Source: Lepidostoma basale (lineage: Eukaryota > Arthropoda > Insecta > Trichoptera > Lepidostomatidae). Taken from it: a stretch of DNA of 64,000 nt. The position numbers and the translations under genes are program-made. The DNA lies in the NCBI GenBank assembly GCA_022606425.2, contig JAHDVF020000494.1, positions 124,001 to 188,000 of the forward strand. Direction: 5' to 3'. The notes below the pieces were generated by a model, which saw only the letters and a program-made list of their open reading frames with translations, searched no databases and was not told where the DNA came from. Each line of letters starts with the position of its first letter. Within the stretch, counting starts at the first letter, position 1. This document shows, piece after piece, positions 1 to 10,427 of this stretch.

Positions 1-235
1 TCCCCGCGGGAGACGCGGTGTGATGGGTTGCGAACCTCATCGCCACCTATAAGCATCTCCCGCGCACACTTCGATCGTCCAACACCCACAAAATAAATCT
101 AAAACAAATAATATAAAATACAATGATATAAAATAAAATATCAAAATAATAATTTAACACAAAATTTTCTTTTTAGATGGTGCACATATTGTCTAATTAA
201 TTTATGATCCACGTATCCACCGTTTTTTTAATTTA
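1..235 (-). repeat. S1-related SINE, head variant beta, cut by window edge
   Basis: The first ~60 bp, read on the minus strand, match the body of the S1 SINE, including its B-box region (GGTTCGCAACC). Beyond the point where the full S1 copy at 44925 carries its A box, this copy continues into different sequence. That sequence is shared for about 170 bp with the copy at 63600-63845. The two copies therefore define a second, longer 5' head. The 3' end lies outside the window. Confidence 0.6.
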
Positions 236-444
236 GCACATAATGTAATAACACATTATGTTTTTTTCGATGTTGCACATGTTGACATGGACGATCCGGA
301 CTTTTGTGTTTATTTAATTGATGTTAATTAATTATATTATATTTAAAAATCATAATTGCATTTGTGGTCAAATAATATTCTCAGTATGATATACAGCGTT
401 TTATATATATTTTATGTCGGTTTACATATAATATTAAATGTAGG

Positions 445-660
445 TTACGCAACGAGTCGGAGAAAAAAAAAATATATATGATCATAATAAATAAAAATAT
501 GATCAATTTTGACAGAAAGAAGGACTGGTTGTCCGAAACATGTCTGATTTGTTATTTTAATAGTGTTGTATATACAAAGTATATAACAAAAGAAAAAGAC
601 AAATAAAACATCTACAACACAAAGTCTGGCGAACATGGAAGAAAATATGCATATGTTTGT
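445..660 (+). repeat. Palindrome family A, single arm
   Basis: This is one arm of the family A palindrome, which is complete at 24048-24610. It includes the GGACTGGTTGTCC hairpin followed by GAAACATGTC at 521-544. The box before the hairpin reads CAGAAAGA, not CTGAAGA, so the hammerhead core is decayed. The outer arm (AAAGAAAAAGACAAATAAA and following) matches the copies near 24500 and 50900. Confidence 0.6.
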
Positions 661-1160
661 CAATAAGATTTCATTCAATTAAAAAATCAAGCATAAAATT
701 TATTCCGATATGAATTCAATCACATGTGGAAGTAAGACATTTTCTGCTTGACTGGCACATTACTCTTTTCATTTCATGTTATACGCATTATTAACATTTA
801 ACATAATAATAACATCCCAATCAGGTATAAAAACGCACATGTTTTCTTAAAGAGACAAGGCGTATAATAAGCTACGTTTGCTTAACCCGTGATTAGGCAC
901 ACACCAACGTTCATACAAACGTGCTGTTTATTCTCATTATATGAGTTTACTTATATGAATATGTTTCGGAGATTTTTAGTGTTGAAGAACCTACGTTTTC
1001 TATTAAAAACATATTTATCACTACCTTAAAACAGAACATTTCTTTACTCTCTCTAACGTCGTTAACCGTCGAAATAAGACAATAACACAATAACAAAAGA
1101 CAACAAGTGGAGGTAAAAATATCGTTTTATTTAATTATTATTCATGGGAGTGACATTACT
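661..1160. other. AT-rich stretch, nothing recognised
   Basis: I see no coding signal, repeat family or RNA motif that I can support here. Confidence 0.5.
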
Positions 1161-1162
1161 TT

Positions 1163-1615
1163 TGTTTTGTTACCCTGATGTATGGAAGTGAAGCATGGAA
1201 CTGGCAAAAGAAGAATGAAAGTAGAGTAAATGCAGTAGAAATGAGATCTCTAAGACGAATAAGTAATAAATCTGTATATGATAGAGTGTCAATTGCAAAT
1301 ATAAGTAGTGAATGCGGTGCGAATGAAAGGGTTGTGAACAAAATAATTTAAGGGTCGTAAAAATGGTTTGGTATCATGAAAATAATGAGTGAAGACAGAA
1401 TGGTGAAAAGGGTATATGTAAACGATGTGATTGGAGCTAGAAATAGAGGAAGGCCGAAGAAAACTTGGCACGATCAAATCAATTAAATATTACATGTCGG
1501 TCACGTGAGGAGTATGAGAAATCGATGTGCGTGCATGACACGATGTATAAATGTAGAGGACGCGAGAGGTGTATGTCAGGATAGAACAGTGTGGCGATCC
1601 ATTCTATAGTTGTTA
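1163..1615 (+). mobile_element. LINE-T 3' fragment, decayed
   Basis: It encodes the C-terminal part of the LINE-T polyprotein: MYGSEAWNWQ, then RSLRR, WFGHM, GRPRKTW and RRACMTRCMN in degraded form. Stops break the frame, as in the AATTTAAGG stretch near 1345. The normal ending (GETA, stop, TTAG repeats) is missing; the copy runs into a palindrome B/H-like hairpin at about 1613. It is one of the older copies. Confidence 0.8.
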
Positions 1616-1680
1616 CCCTAATAAAGCTCCACTTAGAGCGAAACCGGCTGATAACGGCGAAACCGGCTGTGTTAAAAAAT
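1613..1680 (+). repeat. Hairpin related to palindrome B, hammerhead-like remnant
   Basis: GCTC and GAGC form a 4-bp hairpin followed by GAAACCGG, and a second GGCGAAACCGG lies 20 bp on. The box before the hairpin reads CTAATAA where family B has CTGACGA, so the core is decayed. Confidence 0.4.
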
Positions 1681-1965
1681 AAAATGAAATAGTGATGAAA
1701 CAAAATATTTAAATTTTTAATTCTTTTTTTATCTCACACCACAAATTAACTGCTTTATACGAAAGTATAATATTACAAAAATTATCTTCAGATAAATTTT
1801 CTGTTAATCTGTTTTCTGTCGGCAGTCAAATTTTTTCCCTGTTCTCTCACTCATGTATTTTAATTACTTGGTAGCGTGTTCAGGGTTGTTGCTTATATAA
1901 AAAAAATCTGTAATGACTAATTGTTTTCGCCTCTCATCATCGGCTGTCCTTTAGGGAGCACTTTA

Positions 1966-2414
1966 ACAGGGGGCCCTTGTCTAGGTCAGGCCCTATCTTC
2001 TCCGGTCCCAACCTAATGATTGGTCTGCATCAAGGCGACTCATCTCCTCTTCCACTCCGCTTGGTCCTCGGCAACTCTCTTCAACTCCGCATAACAGGTG
2101 CAGCCCATATCTCGGCAAATCTGGTCTAGGTACTCCTGGCAAGGTCGTCCTTTGCCAATCGATCTCTCGACAATTCCCTCCAACACATCATGCAGGAAAC
2201 ATTCGTGTCGCAACACATGACCAATCCATCTTGCGCGCCTCTCTGCTATGGTGTTCAACATGCGCCTACTTTCTTCAACTCTGCTGAGAACCCCGCCCTA
2301 TACCGTTCGGTTTTAAGTAAGGAGGAACTGATGAACCTTTCCCTGACGGTTAAACCCCCTTTTACTTACTTAAAACCCAACGTTATAGGGCCTGACCTAG
2401 ACGGGGGTCCTCCC
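1966..2414. repeat. Palindrome family G, split by a LINE insertion
   Basis: The arm at 1970-1996 (GGCCCTTGTCTAGGTCAGGC and on) is the reverse complement of 2384-2412. The arm at 2295-2318 is the reverse complement of about 2366-2391. Removing the LINE insertion at 1997-2294 restores one continuous arm of about 45 bp. The loop holds CTGATGA at 2327, then ACC and GGT, then TAAAC, which resembles the hammerhead-like core of other families with G12 lost. Confidence 0.6.
1997..2294 (-). mobile_element. LINE 3' end inserted in palindrome G
   Basis: The minus-strand reading gives a LINE C-terminus: RRARWIGHVLRH, LEGIVE, GKGRP, then a conserved AELKRVAEDQAEWKRR end. The insertion is flanked by the 7-bp duplication GCCCTAT (1990-1996 and 2295-2301). 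The family is not LINE-T; the ending resembles other GAA-tailed LINEs in the window. Confidence 0.75.
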
Positions 2415-2935
2415 CTTATTACTGGACCTGGTCAGTGCGTGTTAAATAAACCAGACGAAGTGTTAAATTTTTAAAATAATGTTTTTGTACACTATATTTT
2501 CACTTTGATCATATTTTCTGAAGTTCATTTCTCGCGGTGTGTTGCAAATAGCGGGTTAAGTATCACGTTTCAATACAAACATCACATAATTTTCCGATTC
2601 GCGTATATTTTCCGCTCAGACTTTTCATTATGCAAGGCCCATTGGGCACGCTACTCGAATGTTCCCCGTATTCGCTCCGCCTTATTAACTCGCGGCTAAT
2701 AGATACGTTTATCGGTAAATATTATATCAGACAAAAGATACAATATCCAGGCCTCGGGCTGTGAAATAATGAACGATTTCGCGTACAAATACAATCTGAA
2801 AATGCTCAAACAAATGCAAGCAATGTTTCGTTATTGTTCCGTTCAATTCTTTGAGATCGCGGATTATTTTGCATTCCAAGTTAACAGAATTCATGTTTTT
2901 TACGAAAGAAAGGAAACAAATTAATATTTAAGTTC
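2415..2935. other. Unique sequence, mixed composition
   Basis: From about 2520 to 2900 the sequence is richer in GC and CpG than its surroundings, has no similarity to repeats in this window and no convincing open frame. It could be non-repetitive host DNA, possibly regulatory. Confidence 0.4.
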
Positions 2936-3465
2936 ATTGAAAGAACTGAAAGGAACAAATGCTGCTAAGATGAGTAATTTGTCTGTGAATTCTCTGCTTT
3001 ACACGGAAGACGCTGTTCTCATTGCGGATATTGCGGACGAATTACAAGTCTTGGTGTCGAGAATGTATGAGGTATGCAAGTCAAACGATCTAATGATGAA
3101 TGTCGGAAAGTCAAAGGTGATATAATTAACGTTTTTAATTTAAATTTCTTGGTAGAAGTTCATTTTAAATAATGAAAACAAAAAAAAAATGTTTTTATTA
3201 TTCAAAGGCGATAGTTTTTGATAGAGCAAATGACCGTTTGTATCATAATTGTGAACGAAGAGAACTTGGAGCAAGCGAGTTAATTTGTGTATTTAGGTAG
3301 CATGTTCACAGCGGATGTACGAACGGATAGTAACGCCGAAAGAAGGGTTGGTGCGGGTAACCAATTGAATGGAGGTTAAAAATAGCTATTGGAAAATAAG
3401 AATTTATCATTGAAAGCGAAAATGGCCGTTCACAATGGGGTTCTGGACTATTCTATTCTCTCCGA
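2936..3465 (+). mobile_element. LINE-T internal fragment (RT motif C to connection)
   Basis: This is the most 5' LINE-T piece in the window. SLLYTEDAVLIADIADELQ contains the reverse-transcriptase motif C with YADD changed to YTED. LMMNVGKSKV follows, then a degraded stretch matching the YLGSMFTTDGRTDSDVERR segment seen at 19560. It ends in the AVHNGVL segment. The frame is interrupted by a 79-bp insertion at 3123-3201. Confidence 0.75.
3123..3201. repeat. 79-bp insertion in LINE-T with 12-bp duplication
   Basis: The LINE sequence TCAAAGGTGATA (3111-3122) is repeated as TCAAAGGCGATA (3202-3213) around AT-rich DNA that is absent from the LINE copy at 49930. Part of the insert (TTTCTTGGTAGAAGTT) recurs near 57235. 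Confidence 0.5.
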
Positions 3466-3905
3466 CATTTTAATTCGTATTAATTATTAAAAAATCTTAC
3501 GGTTTATTGTAATTACGAATTATCAGAAAAATAATATGAAATAGCGGTTTATGATCAATTTAATTCGGCACTGGGACAATTTGTTTTAATTTTAATGTTC
3601 CACAATAAAGATTATTACAAATTGTCATATGTTCATGATTGGTGTTTATCAAGTGAGCATTGCCGTATGACAAATTAACATGTCACAGACTCAACGCCCA
3701 CCCATTAATACTCAGTACTTGATAATGTAACAGCGCGTATGGCTTACTTTAAATGCCAACACTATCACTTCATCATTTTTATCCTTTTATCTTATCTCAT
3801 TCCTCTGATTGTTCAGCTCTTAACGATTTCAGGAATATATTTAACATTCCCATTATTTTTGCATTGTTCCGTTTCTATTATATCTATCTTAAATAAATCA
3901 ATGAA
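3466..3905. other. AT-rich stretch, nothing recognised
   Basis: No supported feature. Confidence 0.4.
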
Positions 3906-3908
3906 ATC

Positions 3909-4360
3909 TTAACTAACTATCTAACTAACCATCACGCCATTTCCCCGTAGGGGTTAGCAGAAAGAATGGACTACCACACTTTTCTTTCCAGACATTTCTC
4001 TAGCTTCCTCAACATTCATACATCGTGTCATGCACGCGCGTCGATTTCTCTGACTCCTCAAGTGGCCGACATTCAATATATGATTTATTTGATCGTGCCA
4101 CGTTTTCCTCGTTTTTCCTCTATTTCTAGTTCCATTTACATCGTTAACATGTAATTTCATTTTCATTCATTCTTTCCATGTGTCCAAATCATCTTAATGA
4201 TCATTTCATTATTTTGTTCACAACACCATCATTCGCACCGCATTCACTTCTTGTATTTTCATTCGACACTCTTATCATATACAGATATCTCATTTCTAAT
4301 GAATTTATTCTACTTTCATCCTTCTTTTGCCAATTTCCATTGTGCACTACCACTATTAAA
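3909..4360 (-). mobile_element. LINE-T 3' fragment
   Basis: It begins at the left with the complement of the TTAG tail (AACTAACTATCTAACTAACC). The minus strand then encodes the usual C-terminus in reverse order: KTWHDQIN, LNVGH, NRRACMTRCMNVEEAREM. The frame is broken in places. Confidence 0.85.
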
Positions 4361-4726
4361 TCTTAGTTTTAAATAATAGATAATATTGCTCCCTTAATAG
4401 AAAACGTAATTTTTAACTATAATATGTTCAAAAATTCAGTAGTTTTTACCAATAGTTAAGAAAATATGTTATTAAACAGGTATCTGAAAAGGGTTCTTAA
4501 TCGCATATTGAACGGACGGAATGCCGCCATTTTGATGTCAGAACCATTCGTTTTTATCGCAAAACTTTGTTGTAATGACTTTTCTTTCCGTTTTTCTTCT
4601 AATACAATCTTATAAATGCTATCAAATTTTAACAGCGAAGAGTTTAACATAATACCCATTGTTTGACTTGAAATTGCTTCGATTCTGTTAACCCTTTCGC
4701 TGACCTTAAATAATATTAATTTATTG
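4361..4726. other. AT-rich stretch, nothing recognised
   Basis: No supported gene or repeat. Confidence 0.4.
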
Positions 4727-4880
4727 ACTGTTAAATTATAAAACTCTGTTTATGGCATTATCACCTATGTTAATTTTAACAGTTAAAAAAAATATTGTAA
4801 CCCCTGATAATGTCAACCTAGGTTGACGAAACAGCTGTCACATTTTTTTTACCATTAACAGAGTTTTATAATTTAACAGT
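4727..4880. repeat. Palindrome family E, copy 1
   Basis: The outer arms ACTGTTAAATTATAAAACTC (from 4727) and its reverse complement (ending 4880) enclose a hammerhead-like core. The flank after the right arm (AGTGTTTCGGCCAAAACAAT, near 4902) recurs next to copy 4 at 14342. Confidence 0.75.
4804..4839 (+). ncRNA. Hammerhead-like core, palindrome E
   Basis: CTGATAA (4804-4810), an extra T, then GTCAAC (4812-4817) pairing with GTTGAC (4822-4827) around the loop CTAG, then GAAA (4828-4831). ACAGCTGT forms a short stem III, ending U16.1 and C17 at 4838-4839. G8 is A, which is expected to abolish cleavage. It is a decayed member of the window-wide motif. Confidence 0.5.
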
Positions 4881-5133
4881 AAATCATGTTCAAATATCAG
4901 AGTGTTTCGGCCAAAACAATGGACTTATATTAGTTTGCCTAAAATAAAATCATAGATTTAACGTTTAATTGTACGTTTATCTGAGTTAGAACGAGAGTAT
5001 AATACCCTTTCTAACAATAATTATTATTATTTAAAACTCCATATTTAAAAAAAATATATAAATGAAAACGTCTGCCTTCTAGGAATTTTTATAATTTTTT
5101 TATGGGATGACATCTTTTGCTCTGAATTTTTTT

Positions 5134-5279
5134 ATGATATCACAATTATTATTATTATTAGCTTTTTGATTGTCGTGACAGATGTTTCGCCTACCGATGT
5201 CGTCGGGTGTTACAAACACCAGTTAGCGAAACAGCTGTCGCGACACGCAAGGAGTGATAATAATAATTGTGATATCATA
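5134..5279. repeat. Palindrome family E, copy 2
   Basis: ATGATATCACAATTATTATT at 5134 is mirrored at 5253-5279. The centre has GCGAAACAGCTGTCGCGAC (5226-5244) in one arm and the complement of GGCGAAACATCTGTCACGAC in the other. The minus strand reads CCGACGA before its hairpin, one change from CTGACGA. Confidence 0.65.
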
Positions 5280-5666
5280 ACTGTGGTTTACATTTTAACA
5301 GTTAACAAATAGTTTATAAAGTGAAAAATCGAAGATACGTAAACGTGAGGGTTAATGATGTCGATTAAAAAATATAGTCTTTTATCGCATTGAAAATGAA
5401 ATTGGTTTAATCCGTCAGCCTTCATTAGCGATGATGGTCCAGATATCCGAAGTTTCACGGACCTAATGGTTCTGATAAGTTCCGTAAAATTTCCCCGGCG
5501 ATTGAACAAAAGGTTTCCCGGCGCGATAAGCCCGTATCGGATGCTGGGCAGATGGCGGACAGGTGCTAGGATCACAACAGAGATCCGCCAGTGCCGCCAC
5601 GAGACACTCGCGATCCTCGATCATATGTTTTTTTTTATTGACTCAAAAAATGTTTTTTTTTGTCAT

Positions 5667-5735
5667 CTTCTTCTTCTTCTTTCTGTGTCTTGTCAGGTCT
5701 CCCTAACGTTGACTATCACCCTTGAGTAGGCCTCA
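5667..5735 (-). mobile_element. LINE 3' end, GAA-tailed (C lineage)
   Basis: CTTCTTCTTCTTTCTGTG followed by TCAGGTCTCCCTAACGTTGA matches the 3' ends at 16822, 52560 and 57966. Only about 70 bp is recognisable. Confidence 0.55.
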
Positions 5736-5850
5736 TGGTGATGACCTGGGGAAAAATATCCAGAGTGGTATCCCCTTGCCTTCTCTGGAGGATTTTGTGT
5801 CATCAACGATACTTATTTTAATTGCGTTGATTTTCACGGTTGGCAGCAAT

Positions 5851-5994
5851 ATGTTTTTTGGGATCTTGGGAAAACCCGTGTAACTCGTCTTTCTGGACAT
5901 TTATAACCACCCTGAAGATGGGTAATGCAACGATCTCCAAAACGTTGTTCCAGATAGACGAGTTACACGGGTTTTCCCAAGATCCAAAAAACAT
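5851..5994. repeat. Palindrome family C with hammerhead-like loop
   Basis: The arms at 5851-5896 and 5950-5994 are near-perfect reverse complements (ATGTTTTTTGGGATCTTGGG and on). In the loop, CACC is followed by CTGAAGA (5912-5918) and T; a weak GG/CC hairpin and then AAAAC stand where GAAAC is expected. Here the palindrome arms would be the hammerhead's stem I. Confidence 0.7.
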
Positions 5995-6122
5995 AATGCT
6001 TATTATATAAATATTTTATTAAAAAAATCACTTTATTCAATTAAATTTAAACTGTTTTTCTTTAAGTTGTTATTTTGTATATATTGAAAAAAATCTTTAC
6101 AACATAATTTTGAAAATATTTA

Positions 6123-6268
6123 TTTTTGTTAAAACCAATCGGTTTTGCCCCCGCCGGAACTTCATCAGGGTTACAAAAGACAATGGTAAGATAAAAGACG
6201 GTCAGCATCTTTTATAACCCCGACGAAGTTCCGGCGGGAGCGAAACCGGTTAATTTTAACAAAAAAAG
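6123..6268. repeat. Palindrome family B, both arms present
   Basis: The left arm (AAAACCAATCGGTTTTGCCC) and the right arm (6220-6262) are reverse complements, and each contains a hammerhead-like core on opposite strands. Minus: CTGATGA (6168 to 6162), a GTTCC/GGGGC hairpin, then AAAAC with G12 lost. Plus: CCGACGA (6220-6226), GTTCC pairing GGAGC, GAAA (6242-6245), then ACCGGTT as a two-base-pair stem III. Each copy has one core substitution. Confidence 0.75.
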
Positions 6269-6435
6269 AAGTGTAAAAACTATTAACATTTTGTTTTTAC
6301 AATTTTTAATAATACCACACCACAAATTAAAAATTATACTTTGTGTTCCATCTTTGTAAGCAAATTGTAAATTGAGTTGTGAAAACTGATTTTATTACTG
6401 TAATTATAAATTCATTGTAAAAACTGATTACAATG

Positions 6436-6900
6436 TTTTTGACAGTTTCTTCGTCTTGGTAACAATCCTGCGGATTGGTCTGCAACACTGCAAGAAGCTT
6501 CACTCGTTCCCTCCACTCAGTTCTGTCTTCAGCTAGTCTTTTCATTTCTGTGTGGCTGTCATAGCTCATGTCTCTCATCACCTGGTCCATTTAGGCGTCC
6601 CTTGGGCGGCCTCTGCAATTTCTACCCTCAATCATTCCCTTTGCTATAGTAATAAGTAGGCCTGGATGGCTAATATTTATGGCCTATCCAGTTTGATCAT
6701 TGTTGGGTAATCCTTTTGAGCATTTGACTCATTTCTTCGGTCCTTCTCATTACCTCGCTGTTTTGGATGTATTCCGATCAATGGACCCCATCATGCGTCT
6801 GTAGCACCACATTCAAAAGCGGCTAGACGTCTGTACTTTGGCAGTTTATCTTTTCTGAATTACGTTATTTGTTTTTAAGAAAGTCGTGTGCATCCATTTT
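6436..6900 (-). mobile_element. LINE 3' fragment
   Basis: The minus strand encodes a LINE C-terminus with MDQVMRDM, EMKRLAEDRTEWRERV and, further 5', a broken region matching the connection domain. It resembles the lineage inserted at 1997-2294. Frames are interrupted. Confidence 0.65.
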
Positions 6901-7436
6901 CCAATTCGTATTCTTCTCTCACATTATAATGTTAACGTAACGCCACTGGTCAAGATCATATCACTGTTTACTCCTTTGAACTGCTTCAGCCCTATGGGAA
7001 TAGTACCGAATTAGCAAAACCGAGGCACTTTGCAGTAAGCCATTAGCGCGGGGAGCTCGCGTCTTTGTGTGTTTACTTTTAAAATAACATTTTTTCCAAC
7101 GTACTAATTACGGTTTCCCGGACGGGAAGTTTGTTTGCTAGAAAGTTTATTTTGTCTTCCACAATCTTACGGCATTACAAGAGCCCCCTCGGAGGAAGTA
7201 CGCTGTTAGAATTTACAGATTACACCTTTGAAAGTCCAAAGTTAAACATTTTTATCTCTTAATAACATAATTATATAAAGTGATAAAGGAATGGACGGAT
7301 AATCGAAATTTTCTTTGTAGTTCTAAGTATTACATAGACAATAATTAATTTTCTCAGTGCTAAACACTTTATTACTTCAAATTAAAATCTTCATTGGTTG
7401 TTTTGATTTTTGTTTTTAGAAAATTATGATATTTGT
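6901..7436. other. No recognised gene; AT-rich with a GC patch
   Basis: The stretch near 6980-7080 is more balanced in composition and unique here. I see no coding or repeat signal. Confidence 0.4.
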
Positions 7437-7573
7437 GAATGAAAGCTAAATCTCAACCATGTTTCACCTTGCAAAAGCACTATCAAATGTTAAACGCACT
7501 TCTAGTTATTGGAAACAAGAATTTATCAATGAAAGCGAAAATAACCGTTCACAATGGAGTTCTGGCCCTAAAC
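7437..7573 (+). mobile_element. Palindrome M scrap plus LINE-T fragment
   Basis: 7459-7495 resembles a palindrome M arm (ATGTTTCACCTTGCAAAAGC). 7498-7573 matches LINE-T (GAAACAAGAATTTATCAATG, then the AVHNGVL segment). It is a mosaic scrap. Confidence 0.55.
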
Positions 7574-7576
7574 CTT

Positions 7577-7805
7577 CTTCTTCTTCTGATTGTAGATCTT
7601 GTGATCTGTTTATGCAGGATATCAACTTTCTTCCTGTGATGAAGACGACCAGCCTTCTCTCCATCTCTTTGGTGGTCGTCCTGGTGGTCGAAGGTCTTCT
7701 GGAGTCTCGTGCATCACGATATTAAGATTTTTTTCTGGATCCATTCTCTCGATGTGGTACCTCCAGAATCGTCTTCTCTGCCTACTCCAACTCACTATGT
7801 CTTAA
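7577..7805 (-). mobile_element. LINE 3' fragment, GAA-tailed
   Basis: It begins with CTTCTTCTTCTTCTG, the complement of a GAA tail. Minus-strand reading gives a degraded RT C-terminal stretch rich in R and W. It abuts the LINE-T scrap. Confidence 0.55.
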
Positions 7806-7912
7806 ATTTTGCAGGATTTGCGAATTTCTTCATGCCCTAACCCGTATGTTGTTAATTCAATTCCAAGGTTATTACAATAGTTAACCTATCTATCAATCAT
7901 GAACTTTAACAT

Positions 7913-8090
7913 TATACACTGTTAAATTAAAAAAATGTTTGTTTTATGTATCACAATTGTATTTTTATATTTCGCGACAGCTGTCAACCTATGTTGACAT
8001 CATCAGGTGTTACAATAAAATAGCAGTCGCGAAAAAGAAAAATTCAATTGTGATACATAAAACTTTTTTTTTTAAATTTAACAGTGTATA
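7913..8090. repeat. Palindrome family E, copy 3
   Basis: The arms TATACACTGTTAAATTAAAA (7913) and its complement ending at 8090 enclose CTGATGA on the minus strand (8006 to 8000), with GTCAAC/GTTGAC as stem II (7983-7998). The GAAAC expected next is cleanly missing: GTTGAC runs straight into AGCTGTC. Confidence 0.75.
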
Positions 8091-8598
8091 TTGTATTTTA
8101 AATTTGTATCCACATTGTAGAGCATGCTAATACTTCCTCGCGAATTTTTCAGTGTGTTTAAGAATGTACATAGTAATTTAGTTTTGATTGTTTTTTCCGT
8201 TCGATTTGGTTTCGATTCTTTCATTTCAAATAATATTATTATTAAAATTTCAATTCCCAACGCTAATACAAAGATAACTGAAAAATGCTCGAACTTTTTG
8301 GTCCTTTGAACCTTTGATATTGACGTAAGTCGTGAGGGTATCTTATAAAATTTAATTTGTGTACACAGGTACAGCTCAGAAGTGGATGGAGCTATCTATT
8401 TTCTTATTAAAGAAGATTGTCCTTTGACCTTTCCGTATGAATAATTTATTATTGACCCTTCCAAGAGATTTTTCAGTTGGATATTGCCATTATTTAAACA
8501 GGTGTCCCTGGCTTAATACGAATATAACATTTATTTACTAAGTACCATGTATACGAATACATACATACATACATCACATACCTACCTATGCGCACATA
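8091..8598. other. AT-rich stretch, short CATA microsatellite
   Basis: Only a short (CATA)n run near 8561-8578 stands out. Confidence 0.4.
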
Positions 8599-9368
8599 TA
8601 GGGTGTATCATTACAGATATCGCATAGTTTATACGGGGTTATTCGTTATTGAATACATTCCTTCTAGGAGGTTGTAGGGGAGGATATTTCCTATGAATTA
8701 TGTCATGTAAAGTATTATGCAAAAGTTAACCATTTATGAGATACAATTTTTTTTTTTTAAATTTATCGAGGTGTTTCAAAAATTCATTAAAAAATAACTG
8801 TTGGTCATAAACCATCTTTTATTATTTTTATTAATTAGTGGACATAACAGCGATTTATAATCAATACAAAAATTAGAACTGTCTGTCCACATTAGGAAAT
8901 ACCAGACGGAAATATTAAACTTTGTAATTATTTCGTGAATCACTTCGTGCAGATTATTTAAAAAAATACGAGTATCTACAACTCTTCAGCTTTCGAACGA
9001 GGTATTTACACTAAACATCGGTTTTAAGATTACAGAGAAATCTCCTAGAAAAGTCCTGTATATTTTTATTGTGATAATATAAATTTCATAACCTTATTAC
9101 CTACATTAGCTGGGAATACACCTCACAGGAGGAACAACCCTCTGGAGAACAGATCACTATAGCAAGGAAGAAGAATAAGAAGATGATTTCATTATCATTG
9201 CTTATCAGATTTGAATAGTTACCTTCTCCTAAAATGATGGCGTCCAATTTACGTGAGTCGTTTCTTGTGATTTTGTCAGTTAATTTTTTTCTGTTATTAC
9301 AAGCATGTTTTATTTAGATTAATAGTTAATTGATATCAGATATTTAATTAATGTGATGATACACCCTG
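8599..9368. mobile_element. Candidate TA-flanked non-autonomous DNA transposon
   Basis: TAGGGTGTATCATTAC at 8599 and CAGGGTGTATCATCAC on the opposite strand at 9368 form 16-bp terminal inverted repeats with two mismatches. TA lies outside both ends. The interior has no transposase and carries a small LINE end. Similarity is limited to the ends, so this call is tentative. Confidence 0.4.
9108..9190 (+). mobile_element. LINE 3' end, GAA-tailed
   Basis: CACCTCACAGGAGGAACAAC and the following AGAAGAATAAGAAGAT closely match the LINE end at 21305-21378. Confidence 0.55.
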
Positions 9369-9654
9369 TATCTTTCATAAATAATACATTTAGTTTGTAA
9401 ACTTAACCCATAAATACCGCAACATTCGGAGTTTAAAATCTCGGTTCAACCGAGTCGGGCGCTTCTTCGTGGAGCATCCCCGACTTATTTAGTGAATTGA
9501 AATGGTAGATGTAAAACCTCGTATCATATTTTAGCCAAACATTTTCGTTGTATAATATAATTAATTATTCATTTAGTTATTGGTAGTGTGATGGAAAAAA
9601 TAGACTCACTCAGACACAATTTTACAGAAGAACAAAAGCAACGTTTTCAAGTTT
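9369..9654. other. No recognised feature
   Basis: There is a short inverted GC patch near 9440-9480 (CGAGTCGGGCGC and TCCCCGACTT), otherwise AT-rich. Confidence 0.35.
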
Positions 9655-9890
9655 TCTTCTTTTTCTTTTTGGTCTGTTCCTGTAGTCAGGCTGGCCTCTT
9701 TTGGAAGGTTGACTCTCAGCTGTCCCTTTGGCGATTTTATGGGGGGAGGGTAGCCAACAGGAATCTGATGCGCCACAACGTGGGGGATTTTGGAGGGATC
9801 CATCCTTTGCACTTATGTTTCTTCTAGTATCTTCTGCCTTGCCTCTCCCATCTTACGATATCTTCCACATTGCAGAGTCAAATGTGTCAG
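9655..9890 (-). mobile_element. LINE 3' fragment, GAA-tailed
   Basis: CTTCTTTTTCTTTTTGGTCT at the left is a diverged GAA tail complement. GGTCTGTTC, the CAGCTGTCC segment and the block that follows parallel the ends at 10428 and 30888 on the same strand. Confidence 0.6.
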
Positions 9891-10124
9891 CTATCATATA
9901 ATACAATTTGTGTTTTAAGTATTAATTTGAATGAAACTGTCTAACCTATGACGGCATGTCACAAGACGATCTTCAAAACGATGGAAGAATAGCTGGCAGT
10001 CCACTTCCAAAGAATAATCTTGACGCTGAGAATAACATGTCGATTGGCCTGAACCACGAAGAAGAAGACCATATCTGTTACATAGAATCTATATAATTAA
10101 TTTTCATTTTTATTTAATTTCACT

Positions 10125-10175
10125 TGATAATTAGGTTCGACCGGGTTCGGCAGCTCGCTGCCATCTTCTGGTAAG
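10125..10175 (-). repeat. Palindrome H half with hammerhead-like core
   Basis: The minus strand reads CAGAAGA, T, GGCAGC pairing with GCTGCC, then GAAC and CCGGTC. C3, G5, A6, G8 and A9 fit; U4 and A15 do not. Related copies lie at 15368, 24610 and 30795. Confidence 0.4.
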
Positions 10176-10202
10176 AGGTTGAAACTTAAAATCAATACGA
10201 AT

Positions 10203-10333
10203 ATAGTACATCTAAATACATATTATATAATTTTTTTTTATAAAAAAAAATATTTTAATTATTTATTATAAATATTAAATACATATTAAATATTTTTTTT
10301 TATAAAAAAAATATTTTCATTATTTATTATACA
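10203..10333. repeat. Two-unit AT-rich tandem repeat
   Basis: Two ~65-bp units start with TAAATACATATTA and end with TTATTTATTATA, with minor differences. Confidence 0.65.
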
Positions 10334-10427
10334 ACTTGTTACATGAATAAGGAGTTAATGGAATTTATATGTTTTTATATATTACTATACGTTACATTTC
10401 CATTTAAAATCTTTTGCCATATAAATG

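Noticed and set aside
2190..2474. 94-codon open frame on the plus strand
   Set aside because: Antisense to the inserted LINE and continuing across palindrome G; a shadow frame.
5851..5994. Transcription terminator hairpin
   Set aside because: The long palindrome belongs to a dispersed repeat class with a hammerhead-like loop, so a terminator role is not supported.
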